Origin: UBA1227 sp045599345
GTDB taxonomy: Bacteria; Bacillota; Clostridia; Oscillospirales; Acutalibacteraceae
NCBI GenBank assembly: GCA_045599345.1
Contig: JAZRVV010000013.1
Span: 1-22,115, forward strand
Direction: 5' to 3'
Length of the DNA stretch: 22,115 nucleotides
Below, one piece after another: positions 14,037 to 20,801 of this stretch. Below the pieces are notes generated by a model. That model made no database searches. It was not told where the DNA came from and saw only the letters and a program-made list of their open reading frames with translations. Every line of letters begins with the position of its first letter. The first letter of the stretch is position 1. A program made the translations under genes and the position numbers.

Positions 14037-15173
14037 TTATGGCATTTTATACATTACATCAATATCACAATCGCCTTGTATGCCAGGCACTACGCCTGTA
14101 TTGCTGCACTGCCACATAAAGAAATCTCCATCATAAGTTGGCTCTTTATAGTACTGTGCAAGCCATATGTTGGTAGTATCTTTGACATTCCAGCATCCGT
14201 TTGCAAGATAGTTTTTGCTTTGATATAGACAGGTGTCAAATCCTACTGCCTTGAAAGCGCCTTCGTAAATATCATATGATTCCCAGAGGTCCTTAAGGCT
14301 TAAGTTCGCAGATGTAACGCCCGACCAACTTTCCCAGTCGAAGGCGATAGGAAGGTCTGGTTCAAATTTGTTTTCTGTAAGAACATTATAAATAAATTTT
14401 ACGTCCTCAAGAGCATCCTCTTTACAGGTTGCGCATGTATAGAAATATGGTCCTACTAAAAGTCCTGCTGCCTTTGCATCCTTAAAGTATTGAACAAAGT
14501 TCCTATCTAAATAGCGCTCTCCACGGAATTTCTCTTGAATTCCAAGGCGCATATATACAAACTCTACTCCTGCTTCTTTTACCTTTGTCCAATCGATGTC
14601 ACCTTGCCAACGTGACACATCAATACCAATTGATATACTATCATCAGTTTTATATCTTGCAATTGCATCAGCAAGTGGCAATGGTGCCATCTTTGTTACA
14701 GATACTTCTGGGATTTCCTCAACTACCTTAAGCGTAAAGTTTTGCCTTGTCTCATTGCCAGCTGAATCTGATGCAATACGTGTTACTTTATATGAACCCA
14801 CTGTATTTAAGTCATAGGTGCCTTCGTAAGTAAATGTTACTTTTCTATCACGATCATCAAGACAAATAGATGGAGATGGAATTTCCTCTGCACCAACCTT
14901 AACCATCTGTGAATCCGTTACTAGCATAAGTGGAGGAGTCGTATCCTCTCCTCTTACATAATTATTGGTATATTTATTAAAGAACACATCGATAGCAGCA
15001 AGGCCTGTTGGTTGAGGTTCTGCTTTCTTTGTTGTTTGAACCTCACTTGTTGTGGGTTTTGTTGGCTCCTCTTTTGGAGACTTGCTATCCTTGGTCACAA
15101 AAATTGAAAGGCATACAACTGCTGCTGCAAAAATCCAAAGAGCAACTATCCCAATAATGCTTTTCCTGTTCAT
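14037..15173 (-). CDS. Membrane-anchored GH25 muramidase (lysozyme) with Ig-like domain
   Basis: A 378-residue protein. Residues 6-26 are a single membrane helix used as an uncleaved anchor or signal; 30-56 is a Lys/Pro/Thr-rich wall-spanning linker. Residues 75-155 are an Ig-like beta domain of the cadherin/HYR-like type (DTTPP start, D-S-A-G-N-E-T end) common beside wall hydrolases. Residues 180-378 are a GH25 (Acm/Cellosyl-type) 1,4-beta-N-acetylmuramidase domain with D185-V-S-R-W-Q-G and the catalytic pair in F-D-W-E (Asp279, Glu281). It cuts MurNAc-GlcNAc bonds of peptidoglycan and likely serves in wall turnover. GAGGAG lies 6 bases before the ATG. It is the second gene of an operon, 20 bases after the GNAT gene, and ends in a strong terminator. 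Confidence 0.93.
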   Translation of the reverse strand: MNRKSIIGIVALWIFAAAVVCLSIFVTKDSKSPKEEPTKPTTSEVQTTKKAEPQPTGLAAIDVFFNKYTNNYVRGEDTTPPLMLVTDSQMVKVGAEEIPSPSICLDDRDRKVTFTYEGTYDLNTVGSYKVTRIASDSAGNETRQNFTLKVVEEIPEVSVTKMAPLPLADAIARYKTDDSISIGIDVSRWQGDIDWTKVKEAGVEFVYMRLGIQEKFRGERYLDRNFVQYFKDAKAAGLLVGPYFYTCATCKEDALEDVKFIYNVLTENKFEPDLPIAFDWESWSGVTSANLSLKDLWESYDIYEGAFKAVGFDTCLYQSKNYLANGCWNVKDTTNIWLAQYYKEPTYDGDFFMWQCSNTGVVPGIQGDCDIDVMYKMP

Positions 15174-15193
15174 TTCTTCTCCTCTTTCTTTAT

Positions 15194-15667
15194 TTATTTA
15201 AGGATCTCTTCCATACCAATCTTTTGAGGAACGAGGCCAAGTTTTTCATAAAACTTATGCGCGTCCTCATTGCACGCCCAAACATTGAGTGTGATATTAT
15301 AACATCCCTCGGATTTTGCAAAATCCTTTACAAAATCATAGAGAGCAGTACCAATATGCTGGCCTCGCAATTTTTCATCAACGCATAGGTCATCAATATA
15401 TAAAGTCTTGATGTCAGTCAAAATATTATTACCTATTTCCTGCTTCATAATGCAAAAAGCATAGCCTAGCACAGTATTTTCTTCATCTACTGCTACAAAA
15501 ATTGGTCTCTTGTCATCAGCTAGAATTTCGCAAAGTTCGACATCTGTATATTTTTTTGCGCCAGCCTTGAAAAGGTCTGGACGCCCATTGTGATGCACCA
15601 TAAGGACCTGTTCTAATAGTATATTTATACCTTTAAGATTATTTTCAGTTGCTCGTTTTATTATCAT
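15194..15667 (-). CDS. GNAT family N-acetyltransferase
   Basis: A 157-residue single-domain acetyltransferase. The acetyl-CoA motif A is L-R-G-Q-H-I-G-T-A-L at about 111-120, preceded by YIDDLCVDEKLR, and the C-terminal motif B reads N-V-W-A-C-N-E-D-A-H-K-F-Y-E-K-L-G, a canonical GNAT ending. The substrate is unknown. It is the first gene of an operon with the GH25 muramidase; a functional link (for instance acetylation of a wall precursor) is possible but not shown. AGAGGTAC precedes the ATG. The promoter is an extended -10 element just upstream. Confidence 0.92.
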   Translation of the reverse strand: MIIKRATENNLKGINILLEQVLMVHHNGRPDLFKAGAKKYTDVELCEILADDKRPIFVAVDEENTVLGYAFCIMKQEIGNNILTDIKTLYIDDLCVDEKLRGQHIGTALYDFVKDFAKSEGCYNITLNVWACNEDAHKFYEKLGLVPQKIGMEEILK

Positions 15668-15696
15668 GTTGTACCTCTAATGTAAATAATATTTAT

Positions 15697-15745
15697 ATAA
15701 TACCATAATTAAATTCTTGCATAAACCTTTTATTTATAATAGAAT
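15697..15745. promoter_or_regulatory. Divergent promoters of the GNAT operon and the STAS gene
   Basis: Minus strand: extended -10 TGG-TATTAT at 15705-15697 for the GNAT/GH25 operon. Plus strand: TTGCAT (15717-15722), 17 bases, TAGAAT (15740-15745), for the STAS gene 37 bases further on. Confidence 0.5.
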
Positions 15746-15782
15746 TAGAGTGTACAATTCTTTTACAAAGGAGATTTTGTTA

Positions 15783-16073
15783 ATGGATATAGTAAAAAAC
15801 GCTAATGGCGAAGCTTTAGAAGTAGTTCTCAAGGGCCGCCTTGATACAACAACTGCTCCAGAACTCGAAGCAGCTTTAGAACTTGACGGAATCACAGACC
15901 TCGCTCTTGATTTTGAGGGACTTGAGTACATCTCATCAGCAGGCCTTCGCGTAATTCTTGCAGCACAGAAAAAGATGAGTGCTCAGGGCAAGATGGTTAT
16001 CAAAAACGTCAACGATACAATTAAGGAAGTTTTTGAAATCACAGGTTTCATCGACATCCTTACAATCGAATAA
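15783..16073 (+). CDS. STAS domain protein (anti-sigma factor antagonist-like)
   Basis: A 96-residue single STAS domain of the SpoIIAA/RsbV type, cytosolic proteins that release sigma factors by binding anti-sigma kinases. The phosphorylation loop reads Y-I-S-S-A-G-L-R-V (49-57), with Ser52 aligned to Ser58 of SpoIIAA, so the switch residue is present. The start at 15783 (AAAGGAGATT upstream with good spacing) is preferred to 15717, which would lie at the promoter. No anti-sigma kinase or sigma factor gene is adjacent, so it is an orphan; in Clostridia similar orphans may act in stress signalling or wall regulation. Confidence 0.9.
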   Translation: MDIVKNANGEALEVVLKGRLDTTTAPELEAALELDGITDLALDFEGLEYISSAGLRVILAAQKKMSAQGKMVIKNVNDTIKEVFEITGFIDILTIE

Positions 16074-16086
16074 TCTAGACAAAAAG

Positions 16087-16109
16087 AACCTCGGCTTTAA
16101 GCCGAGGTT
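16087..16109. terminator. Bidirectional terminator between the STAS gene and thrH
   Basis: A perfect palindromic stem (core ACCTCGGCTT) followed by TTCTTTTT on the plus strand and CTTTTT on the minus strand. Confidence 0.9.
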
Positions 16110-16118
16110 TTCTTTTTA

Positions 16119-16727
16119 CTATTCCACACCGATAACTTGCTTTATTGCTGCAAGCAACTCATCGTATGTCTCGTATGCTGGTATATCTGGATAATCAGCC
16201 TTTATTTGATCCGTTGATTTAAATAAGAAACCTGCTTTTGAAGCACCTATCATTCCAAGATCATTAAAGCTATCACCACTAGCTATTGTTTCAATACCTG
16301 CGCTTTGAAGAGCCTTAACAGTTGTGAGCTTTGATTTTTCACAACGCATCTTAAAGTCTGTTATCTCACCATTGTCTGCAACAACAAGTTCATTACAGAA
16401 TATTGTTGGCCAACCAAGTTTTCTCATAAGTGGTTTTGCAAACTGTGAAAATGTATCACTGATAATAATTACCTGTGTGAATTCATGGAGTGCATCAAGG
16501 AATTCTTTTGCACCATCCATTGGATCTATTGTTGCAATAACATCCTGAATTTCCTTAAGTCCAAGACCATGCTCCTTAAGTATTGCAAGCCTATATTTCA
16601 TAAGCTTATCATAATCAGGCTCATCTCTTGTTGTCTTCTCAAGTTCAGGAATGCCAGTTGCCTTTGCAAATGCAATCCATATTTCAGGAACCAAAACGCC
16701 CTCTAAATCCAAACATACTGCGTACAT
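16119..16727 (-). CDS. thrH: ThrH-type phosphoserine phosphatase / homoserine phosphotransferase
   Basis: A 202-residue HAD-superfamily enzyme that closely follows Pseudomonas ThrH (205 residues) from end to end: C-L-D-L-E-G-V-L-V-P-E-I-W at 5-17 with nucleophile Asp7, T-T-R-D-x-P-D-Y near 32-39, the S-D-T-F motif II Ser, Lys in the third motif and A-S-G-D-S-F-N-D in motif IV. ThrH dephosphorylates phosphoserine and can pass the phosphate to homoserine, linking serine and threonine synthesis. The second Asp of the usual HAD DxD is Glu here, as in ThrH. The start follows AAGGAG by 8 bases. It is the last gene of the unit, 16 bases after a 55-aa gene. Confidence 0.93.
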   Translation of the reverse strand: MYAVCLDLEGVLVPEIWIAFAKATGIPELEKTTRDEPDYDKLMKYRLAILKEHGLGLKEIQDVIATIDPMDGAKEFLDALHEFTQVIIISDTFSQFAKPLMRKLGWPTIFCNELVVADNGEITDFKMRCEKSKLTTVKALQSAGIETIASGDSFNDLGMIGASKAGFLFKSTDQIKADYPDIPAYETYDELLAAIKQVIGVE

Positions 16728-16743
16728 AAATTATCTCCTTAAA

Positions 16744-16911
16744 TTAGCCTTTGCGTGCATCATGAAGATCGGTGCGATACCATTTCTTATCAACCCAATC
16801 CCAGAAATCAGCTACCATGCCGCTGTGCATGAATTTATCAAGCTTCTTTGTAAGATTACCTACACCCTTGCTTACTTTTTCAAGAATTTCATTAAGTGGT
16901 ACATTAATCAT
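16744..16911 (-). CDS. Small conserved-looking protein, 55 aa
   Basis: A 55-codon gene starting MINVPLNEILEKV and ending DLHDARKG. It has an excellent site (GGGAGG, 8 bases before the ATG) and lies between a near-consensus promoter and thrH, whose Shine-Dalgarno begins 3 bases after its stop. The sequence is amphipathic and Lys/Asp-rich with an aromatic cluster (F-W-D-W-V, K-K-W-Y) and no signal peptide, so the product is cytosolic or membrane-peripheral. I do not recognise a family. The position, spacing and natural codon use argue strongly that it is translated; its function is unknown. Confidence 0.75.
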   Translation of the reverse strand: MINVPLNEILEKVSKGVGNLTKKLDKFMHSGMVADFWDWVDKKWYRTDLHDARKG

Positions 16912-16953
16912 TTTATTATCCTCCCAAATAATTAAATAATTTAACTTCGATTA

Positions 16954-16982
16954 ATTATATCAATGTTAATCAGCTACGTCAA
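16954..16982 (-). promoter_or_regulatory. Internal sigma-A promoter for the 55-aa gene and thrH
   Basis: TTGACG (16982-16977), 17 bases, TATAAT (16959-16954) preceded by TG at -15/-14 (TGA-TATAAT). Eleven of twelve bases fit consensus. It overlaps the last codons of the DUF975 gene, 43 bases upstream of the 55-aa start. Confidence 0.8.
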
Positions 16983-17724
16983 CAAACTCTGGTATTGAAA
17001 CCACTGGAGTTTCTTCCTTTGAAATCTCCTTATAGAATGCAGCTGTTGCTGCCTCTGAATAAGGAGTGAGGAAAAGACCGCCGATTCCCATTGTGAATAC
17101 TGAAAGAATTGCCCAACCAATAAAGCTAAGTTGGAGGCAGAAGAGTTGCCACTTATGGCCTCTCATCATCTTGCGTGATGCTTTAATTGCATCTATAGGG
17201 TCCATCTCTGGATGATCAGCAAGAATATAGAATGTCATCTGATATGCAAATGTTGCAATGATTCCTGGCACAATTAAAAGAATGTACTGAAGGACAATAA
17301 AGATTGTCATAAGTAAATCAGTCAAGAATGCCTTAACGAAAATGTCGTAGTGAACAAACAAATCAGAGAATTTTGATTCGCCCTTTTGAAGGTCAATATT
17401 ATACTGGCAATAACCTGTTCTTGTTGGTCCGCCAAGGATAAATGTTGCAATTCCCCAAATAGCAGCGATGCTTGTTATGATTTCAATAATTGTAAGGAGA
17501 ACTGATGGAATATTCATTGTCTCTGTAATTTGTTCAAGAGAGAAATTCATTCCAAATTTTTCAGCATTTTCCATCAACTCATCAATGTTAATGTCGGCAG
17601 AAAAAACAGTTGTATCAACAGCTATGCCACCAAGAAGTGCGGCAACGAATGCAGTAAGAACTGCTTCTCCCCAATGACCAGACAACTTTTCACGAGCTAC
17701 TGCCCTATACTCTTTTGCTTTCAT
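16966..17724 (-). CDS. DUF975 family membrane protein
   Basis: A 252-residue integral membrane protein. It begins MKAKEYRAVAREKLSGHWG, then has four or five membrane segments, and carries the DUF975 hallmarks: G-G-P-x-R-x-G-Y in the middle, K-F-S-D-L-F, L-L-I-V-P-G-I-I-A, Y-I-L-A-D-x-P-E, A-S-R-x-M-M-R-G-H-K-W-x-L-F and L-T-P-Y near the end. The family is widespread in Firmicutes and its function is unknown. I place the start at the ATG 17724 (GGAGG 9 bases upstream), not the TTG at 17730, which is only 3 bases from the site. It starts 15 bases after the yfbR stop and is co-transcribed with it. Confidence 0.92.
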   Translation of the reverse strand: MKAKEYRAVAREKLSGHWGEAVLTAFVAALLGGIAVDTTVFSADINIDELMENAEKFGMNFSLEQITETMNIPSVLLTIIEIITSIAAIWGIATFILGGPTRTGYCQYNIDLQKGESKFSDLFVHYDIFVKAFLTDLLMTIFIVLQYILLIVPGIIATFAYQMTFYILADHPEMDPIDAIKASRKMMRGHKWQLFCLQLSFIGWAILSVFTMGIGGLFLTPYSEAATAAFYKEISKEETPVVSIPEFVDVAD

Positions 17725-17738
17725 TTTCAAAGCCCTCC

Positions 17739-18320
17739 TTATTTAAGTTGGTCAAGAGTCAACTCATAGCTTGGGAGAAATTCTTTAATAAATATCTCCG
17801 CAGCTTCACAATTCATTTTATGAATTGATGCTTCAGTTGCTTCTAGCGCTTTATCAAATTCTTTATTTCCTGCCTTGCGCTCCTCGATACACTTGATAAG
17901 CGCACTGATTTTATCGGCAGCCTTGTTTAGTTTCCAAAGTTCCTCATCTTCTTTTGCTGGCAAAAGAAGATCCTCATACTCTGAACGTAGGTCATCTGGC
18001 AACATATCAAGAATCTTGCCTGTTGCTACTTCCTCTACTTTCTTGTATGCATTTGTAATCTCTGGACTGTAGTACTTAACAGGAGTTGGCATATCTCCTG
18101 TCAAAATTTCCGATGTGTCATGAAAAAGACCAATCAACGCAACTTTCTCAGCATCAAAGTTTGTGCCAAGTCGCTTGTTGCTAATAACAGCAAGAGCGTG
18201 TGCGATAACAGCAACTTCATAAGAGTGCTGAGTCAAAGACTCTTCTTCGGTATTCCTCATGAGAGCCCATCGGTCGATATATTTCATTCGTGATACGAAT
18301 GCATAAAAATCGTTCGACAA
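17739..18320 (-). CDS. yfbR: YfbR-type 5'-deoxyribonucleotidase (HD domain)
   Basis: A 193-residue HD-domain phosphohydrolase that follows Escherichia coli YfbR (199 residues) along its length. YfbR removes phosphate from deoxynucleoside 5'-monophosphates in the cytosol. The metal ligands are His32, His67-Asp68 and Asp136; Glu71 and the T-G-D-M-P-T-P-V-K-Y segment (74-83) contribute to substrate binding and catalysis. The start is TTG at 18320: AGGAGG lies 8 bases upstream and the N-terminus (SNDFYAFVSRMKYIDRW) aligns with that of E. coli. It sits 26 bases downstream of the terminator of the small membrane-peptide gene, so it depends on an undetected promoter or on readthrough. Confidence 0.92.
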   Translation of the reverse strand: MSNDFYAFVSRMKYIDRWALMRNTEEESLTQHSYEVAVIAHALAVISNKRLGTNFDAEKVALIGLFHDTSEILTGDMPTPVKYYSPEITNAYKKVEEVATGKILDMLPDDLRSEYEDLLLPAKEDEELWKLNKAADKISALIKCIEERKAGNKEFDKALEATEASIHKMNCEAAEIFIKEFLPSYELTLDQLK

Positions 18321-18345
18321 AACAAAACCCTCCTATGGGGAAATA

Positions 18346-18372
18346 AAGCCCGCTTGGAATCCAAGCGGGCTT
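18346..18372 (-). terminator. Terminator or attenuator between the 58-aa gene and yfbR
   Basis: A perfect 12-base-pair GC-rich stem (arms 18346-18357 and 18361-18372, core AGCCCGCTTGG), loop of three bases, followed on the minus strand by TATTTCC. The T-tract is short, so leakage into yfbR is plausible. Confidence 0.75.
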
Positions 18373-18386
18373 AGCCGTCTATTTAA

Positions 18387-18563
18387 TTACTTCTTTGCCT
18401 TCTTTGGCTTGCTAGCTCTTGACATCTTCTTGCCAGCTCTGTCATACTGAGCAGCTCTACCTGTGTAGAGAATGATGATTGCAAGACAAGCAAACAATAC
18501 GCAAACACCCATAAGGATGATTGCTATAAGGGCGATAATTCCGATTCCAAGTGATGTAAGCAT
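18387..18563 (-). CDS. Small single-pass membrane protein, 58 aa, Lys-rich tail
   Basis: A 58-residue peptide: residues 5-33 form one long hydrophobic helix (I-A-L-I-A-I-I-L-M-G-V core), then R-A-A-Q-Y-D-R-A-G-K-K and a basic tail ending S-K-P-K-K-A-K-K. The positive-inside rule puts the N-terminus outside and the basic tail in the cytosol. AAAGGGG lies 9 bases before the ATG. The stop is 15 bases before a hairpin. No family recognised. It is divergent from the peptidoglycan-synthase operon and shares its upstream region, which suggests a link to the cell envelope, by inference. Confidence 0.75.
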   Translation of the reverse strand: MLTSLGIGIIALIAIILMGVCVLFACLAIIILYTGRAAQYDRAGKKMSRASKPKKAKK

Positions 18564-18590
18564 ATATGTATTCCCCTTTATTAATTTACA

Positions 18591-18638
18591 ATATTACTAA
18601 AGAGAATATAAAGTACAAATATGAACAGAATATGAACA
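18591..18638 (-). promoter_or_regulatory. Putative activator-dependent promoter with 11-bp direct repeat
   Basis: On the plus strand AATATGAACA occurs at 18618-18627 and again at 18629-18638, an exact direct repeat with an 11-base period. Read on the minus strand this is TGTTCATATT twice, just upstream of a weak promoter TTGTAC (18618-18613), 16 bases, TAATAT (18596-18591). Such 11-base direct repeats are typical of OmpR/PhoB-family response regulator sites. Confidence 0.5.
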
Positions 18639-18692
18639 AACAACATATTATTCTATTTTTTTTATTAAATTATATCTTTATAGTTACATTTC

Positions 18693-18720
18693 TTGACTTT
18701 ATGAACTAATTTGCTACAAT
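18693..18720 (+). promoter_or_regulatory. Strong promoter of the FHA-SEDS-PBP operon
   Basis: TTGACT (18693-18698), 16 bases, TACAAT (18715-18720) preceded by TGC (18712-18714), an extended -10. A/T-rich sequence at 18645-18690 could be an UP element. The likely start of transcription is near 18727. Confidence 0.8.
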
Positions 18721-18741
18721 TTTCTCATAGTATTTTAGACT

Positions 18742-18750
18742 GGAGGTGGG
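18742..18750 (+). promoter_or_regulatory. Ribosome binding site that points to a non-canonical start
   Basis: GGAGGTGGG at 18742-18750. The bases after it are ATT ATT AAC ACG in the FHA frame; no ATG, GTG or TTG is found at normal spacing. The optimal distance (7 bases from GGAGG) falls on ATT at 18754. The only standard start, TTG at 18793, is over 40 bases away. Confidence 0.7.
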
Positions 18751-18753
18751 ATT

Positions 18754-19566
18754 ATTAACACGACTTTCATAGTTGAATTTGGGCGCTGGGTTTTGCCTAT
18801 AATTGCTTTCTATGTCATCTTTGGATGTGGCATTTCTCTGGTTCGTGGCAACAAGAAAACTGGCACAATTGGTTACCTTATTAATTCCGCCAACGGTGAT
18901 CAGATTCCACTAATTGGATATGAGACAGCTATCGGTCGCAGTAATGCTTGCGACATCACGCTTACGTATACAACCGTATCTCGTTTCCACGCAGTAATAA
19001 CCAAGCGAAACGGTAGGTGGCTCGTATTTGACACGCATTCAAAAACAGGCACGTTTGTTAATGGCGATCGCGCAGATTCAATCTCGCTTCACCCACTTGA
19101 AGTTAAAAGTGGAGACACGATAGTTTTTGGCAATGCAATCTTTACCTTCTATGACTACGACGATGTCCAAAAAGCAAAAGAAGGCATCGAAATTGCGGTC
19201 GAAGATAATCCAGCTCTCTTCGAAGGAGACAGCAAATTCTACACTGGCGAAATAGTACTTCCTGAGCACCTTAAAACTGGTTGCTCAATCAAGAATTGTA
19301 TTTCAGGCGAAGAATTCAAAATTGATGCTGTGGCACAAGTTCTAATAGGACGTAGCGATGAGGCCAATATCCAAATCAACTCACCTTCAGTATCACGTTC
19401 ACACGCACTTCTTTCCCGCTCCGACACAGGTTGGATTATAGAGGATTTAGAGTCCATTGCGGGAACTCTATTAAACGGTGAGGAACTCACCGAATGCCGA
19501 GATTTAAAAGATGGTGACATCATTGAAATCTGTGGTTATACACTTAAGTTTTCTCAAAAATCCTAA
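18754..19566 (+). CDS. Membrane-anchored protein with two FHA domains
   Basis: About 270 residues from the inferred AUU start. Residues ~12-28 are a membrane helix (LPIIAFYVIFGCGISLV) with a short N-terminus outside. Two cytosolic FHA domains, which bind phosphothreonine peptides, follow: FHA1 (about 51-133) with I-G-R-S, V-S-R-F-H-A and G-T-F-V-N-G; FHA2 (about 186-270) with I-G-R-S, V-S-R-S-H-A and G-T-L-L-N-G. All conserved phosphate-binding residues (Arg, Ser, His) are present in both. It is the first gene of the operon with the SEDS protein and PBP, as in actinobacterial fha-rodA-pbpA-pkn clusters, so it likely recruits the wall synthase to a Ser/Thr kinase-phosphorylated partner. Using the TTG at 18793 would cut off the N-terminus and lack a ribosome binding site. 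Confidence 0.85.
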   Translation: MNTTFIVEFGRWVLPIIAFYVIFGCGISLVRGNKKTGTIGYLINSANGDQIPLIGYETAIGRSNACDITLTYTTVSRFHAVITKRNGRWLVFDTHSKTGTFVNGDRADSISLHPLEVKSGDTIVFGNAIFTFYDYDDVQKAKEGIEIAVEDNPALFEGDSKFYTGEIVLPEHLKTGCSIKNCISGEEFKIDAVAQVLIGRSDEANIQINSPSVSRSHALLSRSDTGWIIEDLESIAGTLLNGEELTECRDLKDGDIIEICGYTLKFSQKS

Positions 19567-19580
19567 AGGAGGATTAAGCC

Positions 19581-20801
19581 TTGAACGGACCTAGATGGTT
19601 ACCTACAATGCTCCTGATTTCAATATTTCAGGTCATAACCTTCTATCAAGTCATTTTTGTTCAAGATGGCACACTCAATACCGCCGTTGGCGTAGTATTT
19701 GTCATCTTTACAGCAATAGAATGGCTTTGGGCCGTTATGTCTACAATCATTTTAAGCAAGTCATCTTTGGCACTTGAATGCATTGCATTCTTCCTCACAG
19801 GAATAAGCCTTGTTATTACAGCGTCCTGTGGCACAGGCTTGCTCATCAAGCAATTTGTTGCCTTTGTTATTGGCTTTGCCTGCTACGTTGGTTTACTTTA
19901 TGTCGTACAAGACACCGAGCGCGCAGAAAAATTCCGCAAGCCTATGGCTGCTGCATCTATCGCGCTCCTCCTTATTACACTTGTACTTGCTAAAAATATC
20001 AACGGCGCCTATAACTGGTTAGTTATTGGTGGTGTGTCAATTCAGGCATCTGAACTTGTCAAAGTTGCTTTCATCTTTGTTGGTGCTGCGACCCTTGAAA
20101 AGCTTCAATCTAGCCGTAGCCTTACTCAATATGTAATATTCGCAGTTGTCTGTATCGGTTTGCTCTTCTTGATGCGCGACCTTGGTACAGCTTTGATATT
20201 CTTCTTTACATTCGTAGTACTCGCATTCATGCGCTCCGGTGACGTTCGTACAATCCTCTTCCTCATCCTTGGCGCAGCAATGCTCGCCGGACTTATTGTA
20301 CTTATGCGTTCCGACTACATTATGAGACGTTTTGCAACATATCGTCATGTTTGGGACTTTGCCGACGGCAAAGGATACCAACAGACGAGAGTTCTCACAT
20401 ATTCAGTCAGTGGTGGTTGGCTAGGCCTTGGCATAGGCAACGGTCACTTACGTGACATATTTGCCGCAACAGAGGACTTGGTGTTTGGTGTCCTCTGCGA
20501 AGAGTGGGGCATACTCATCGCATTCCTTGTTGCATGGGCATTTATCTTTATTTTTATCCACAGCATTCGCTGTGCAAAAGGTGCACGCAGCGCCTTTTAT
20601 TCCATTTCAAGTTGCGCTGCCGGTGGACTTTTGCTCTTCCAAGCAGCACTCAATATCTTCGGCGTCACCGACTTCTTACCACTTACCGGCGTTACCCTGC
20701 CGTTTATCAGTCGTGGCGGCTCCAGTACAATTTCGTGCTGGGCACTCCTAGCCTTTATCAAGGCCGCCGATAACAGAACATGGGCGGGAGGTAAGCGATG
20801 A
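19581..20801 (+). CDS. FtsW/RodA/SpoVE family peptidoglycan glycosyltransferase (SEDS)
   Basis: A 406-residue polytopic membrane protein of the SEDS family, which polymerises lipid II into glycan strands. About ten membrane helices are visible. Family marks include S-I-Q-A-S-E-L-V-K-V-A (pattern P-S-E-L-x-K), R-D-L-G-T-A-L near Asp200, Y-Q-Q-T-x-V followed by G-G-W-L-G-L-G-I-G, and G-V-T-L-P-F-I-S-R-G-G-S-S near the end. It starts with TTG at 19581, 8 bases after AAAGGAGG, 15 bases after the FHA gene, and overlaps the PBP start by ATGA. I cannot say whether it acts in elongation (RodA), division (FtsW) or sporulation (SpoVE); pairing with a short PBPA-like bPBP and an FHA protein favours the actinobacterial RodA-PbpA-like type. 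Confidence 0.93.
   Translation: MNGPRWLPTMLLISIFQVITFYQVIFVQDGTLNTAVGVVFVIFTAIEWLWAVMSTIILSKSSLALECIAFFLTGISLVITASCGTGLLIKQFVAFVIGFACYVGLLYVVQDTERAEKFRKPMAAASIALLLITLVLAKNINGAYNWLVIGGVSIQASELVKVAFIFVGAATLEKLQSSRSLTQYVIFAVVCIGLLFLMRDLGTALIFFFTFVVLAFMRSGDVRTILFLILGAAMLAGLIVLMRSDYIMRRFATYRHVWDFADGKGYQQTRVLTYSVSGGWLGLGIGNGHLRDIFAATEDLVFGVLCEEWGILIAFLVAWAFIFIFIHSIRCAKGARSAFYSISSCAAGGLLLFQAALNIFGVTDFLPLTGVTLPFISRGGSSTISCWALLAFIKAADNRTWAGGKR

Noticed and set aside
16651..16935. Plus-strand 94-codon frame opposite the 55-aa gene and thrH start
   Set aside because: The minus strand has a promoter, two ribosome binding sites and the ThrH N-terminus; the plus frame has no initiation signals.
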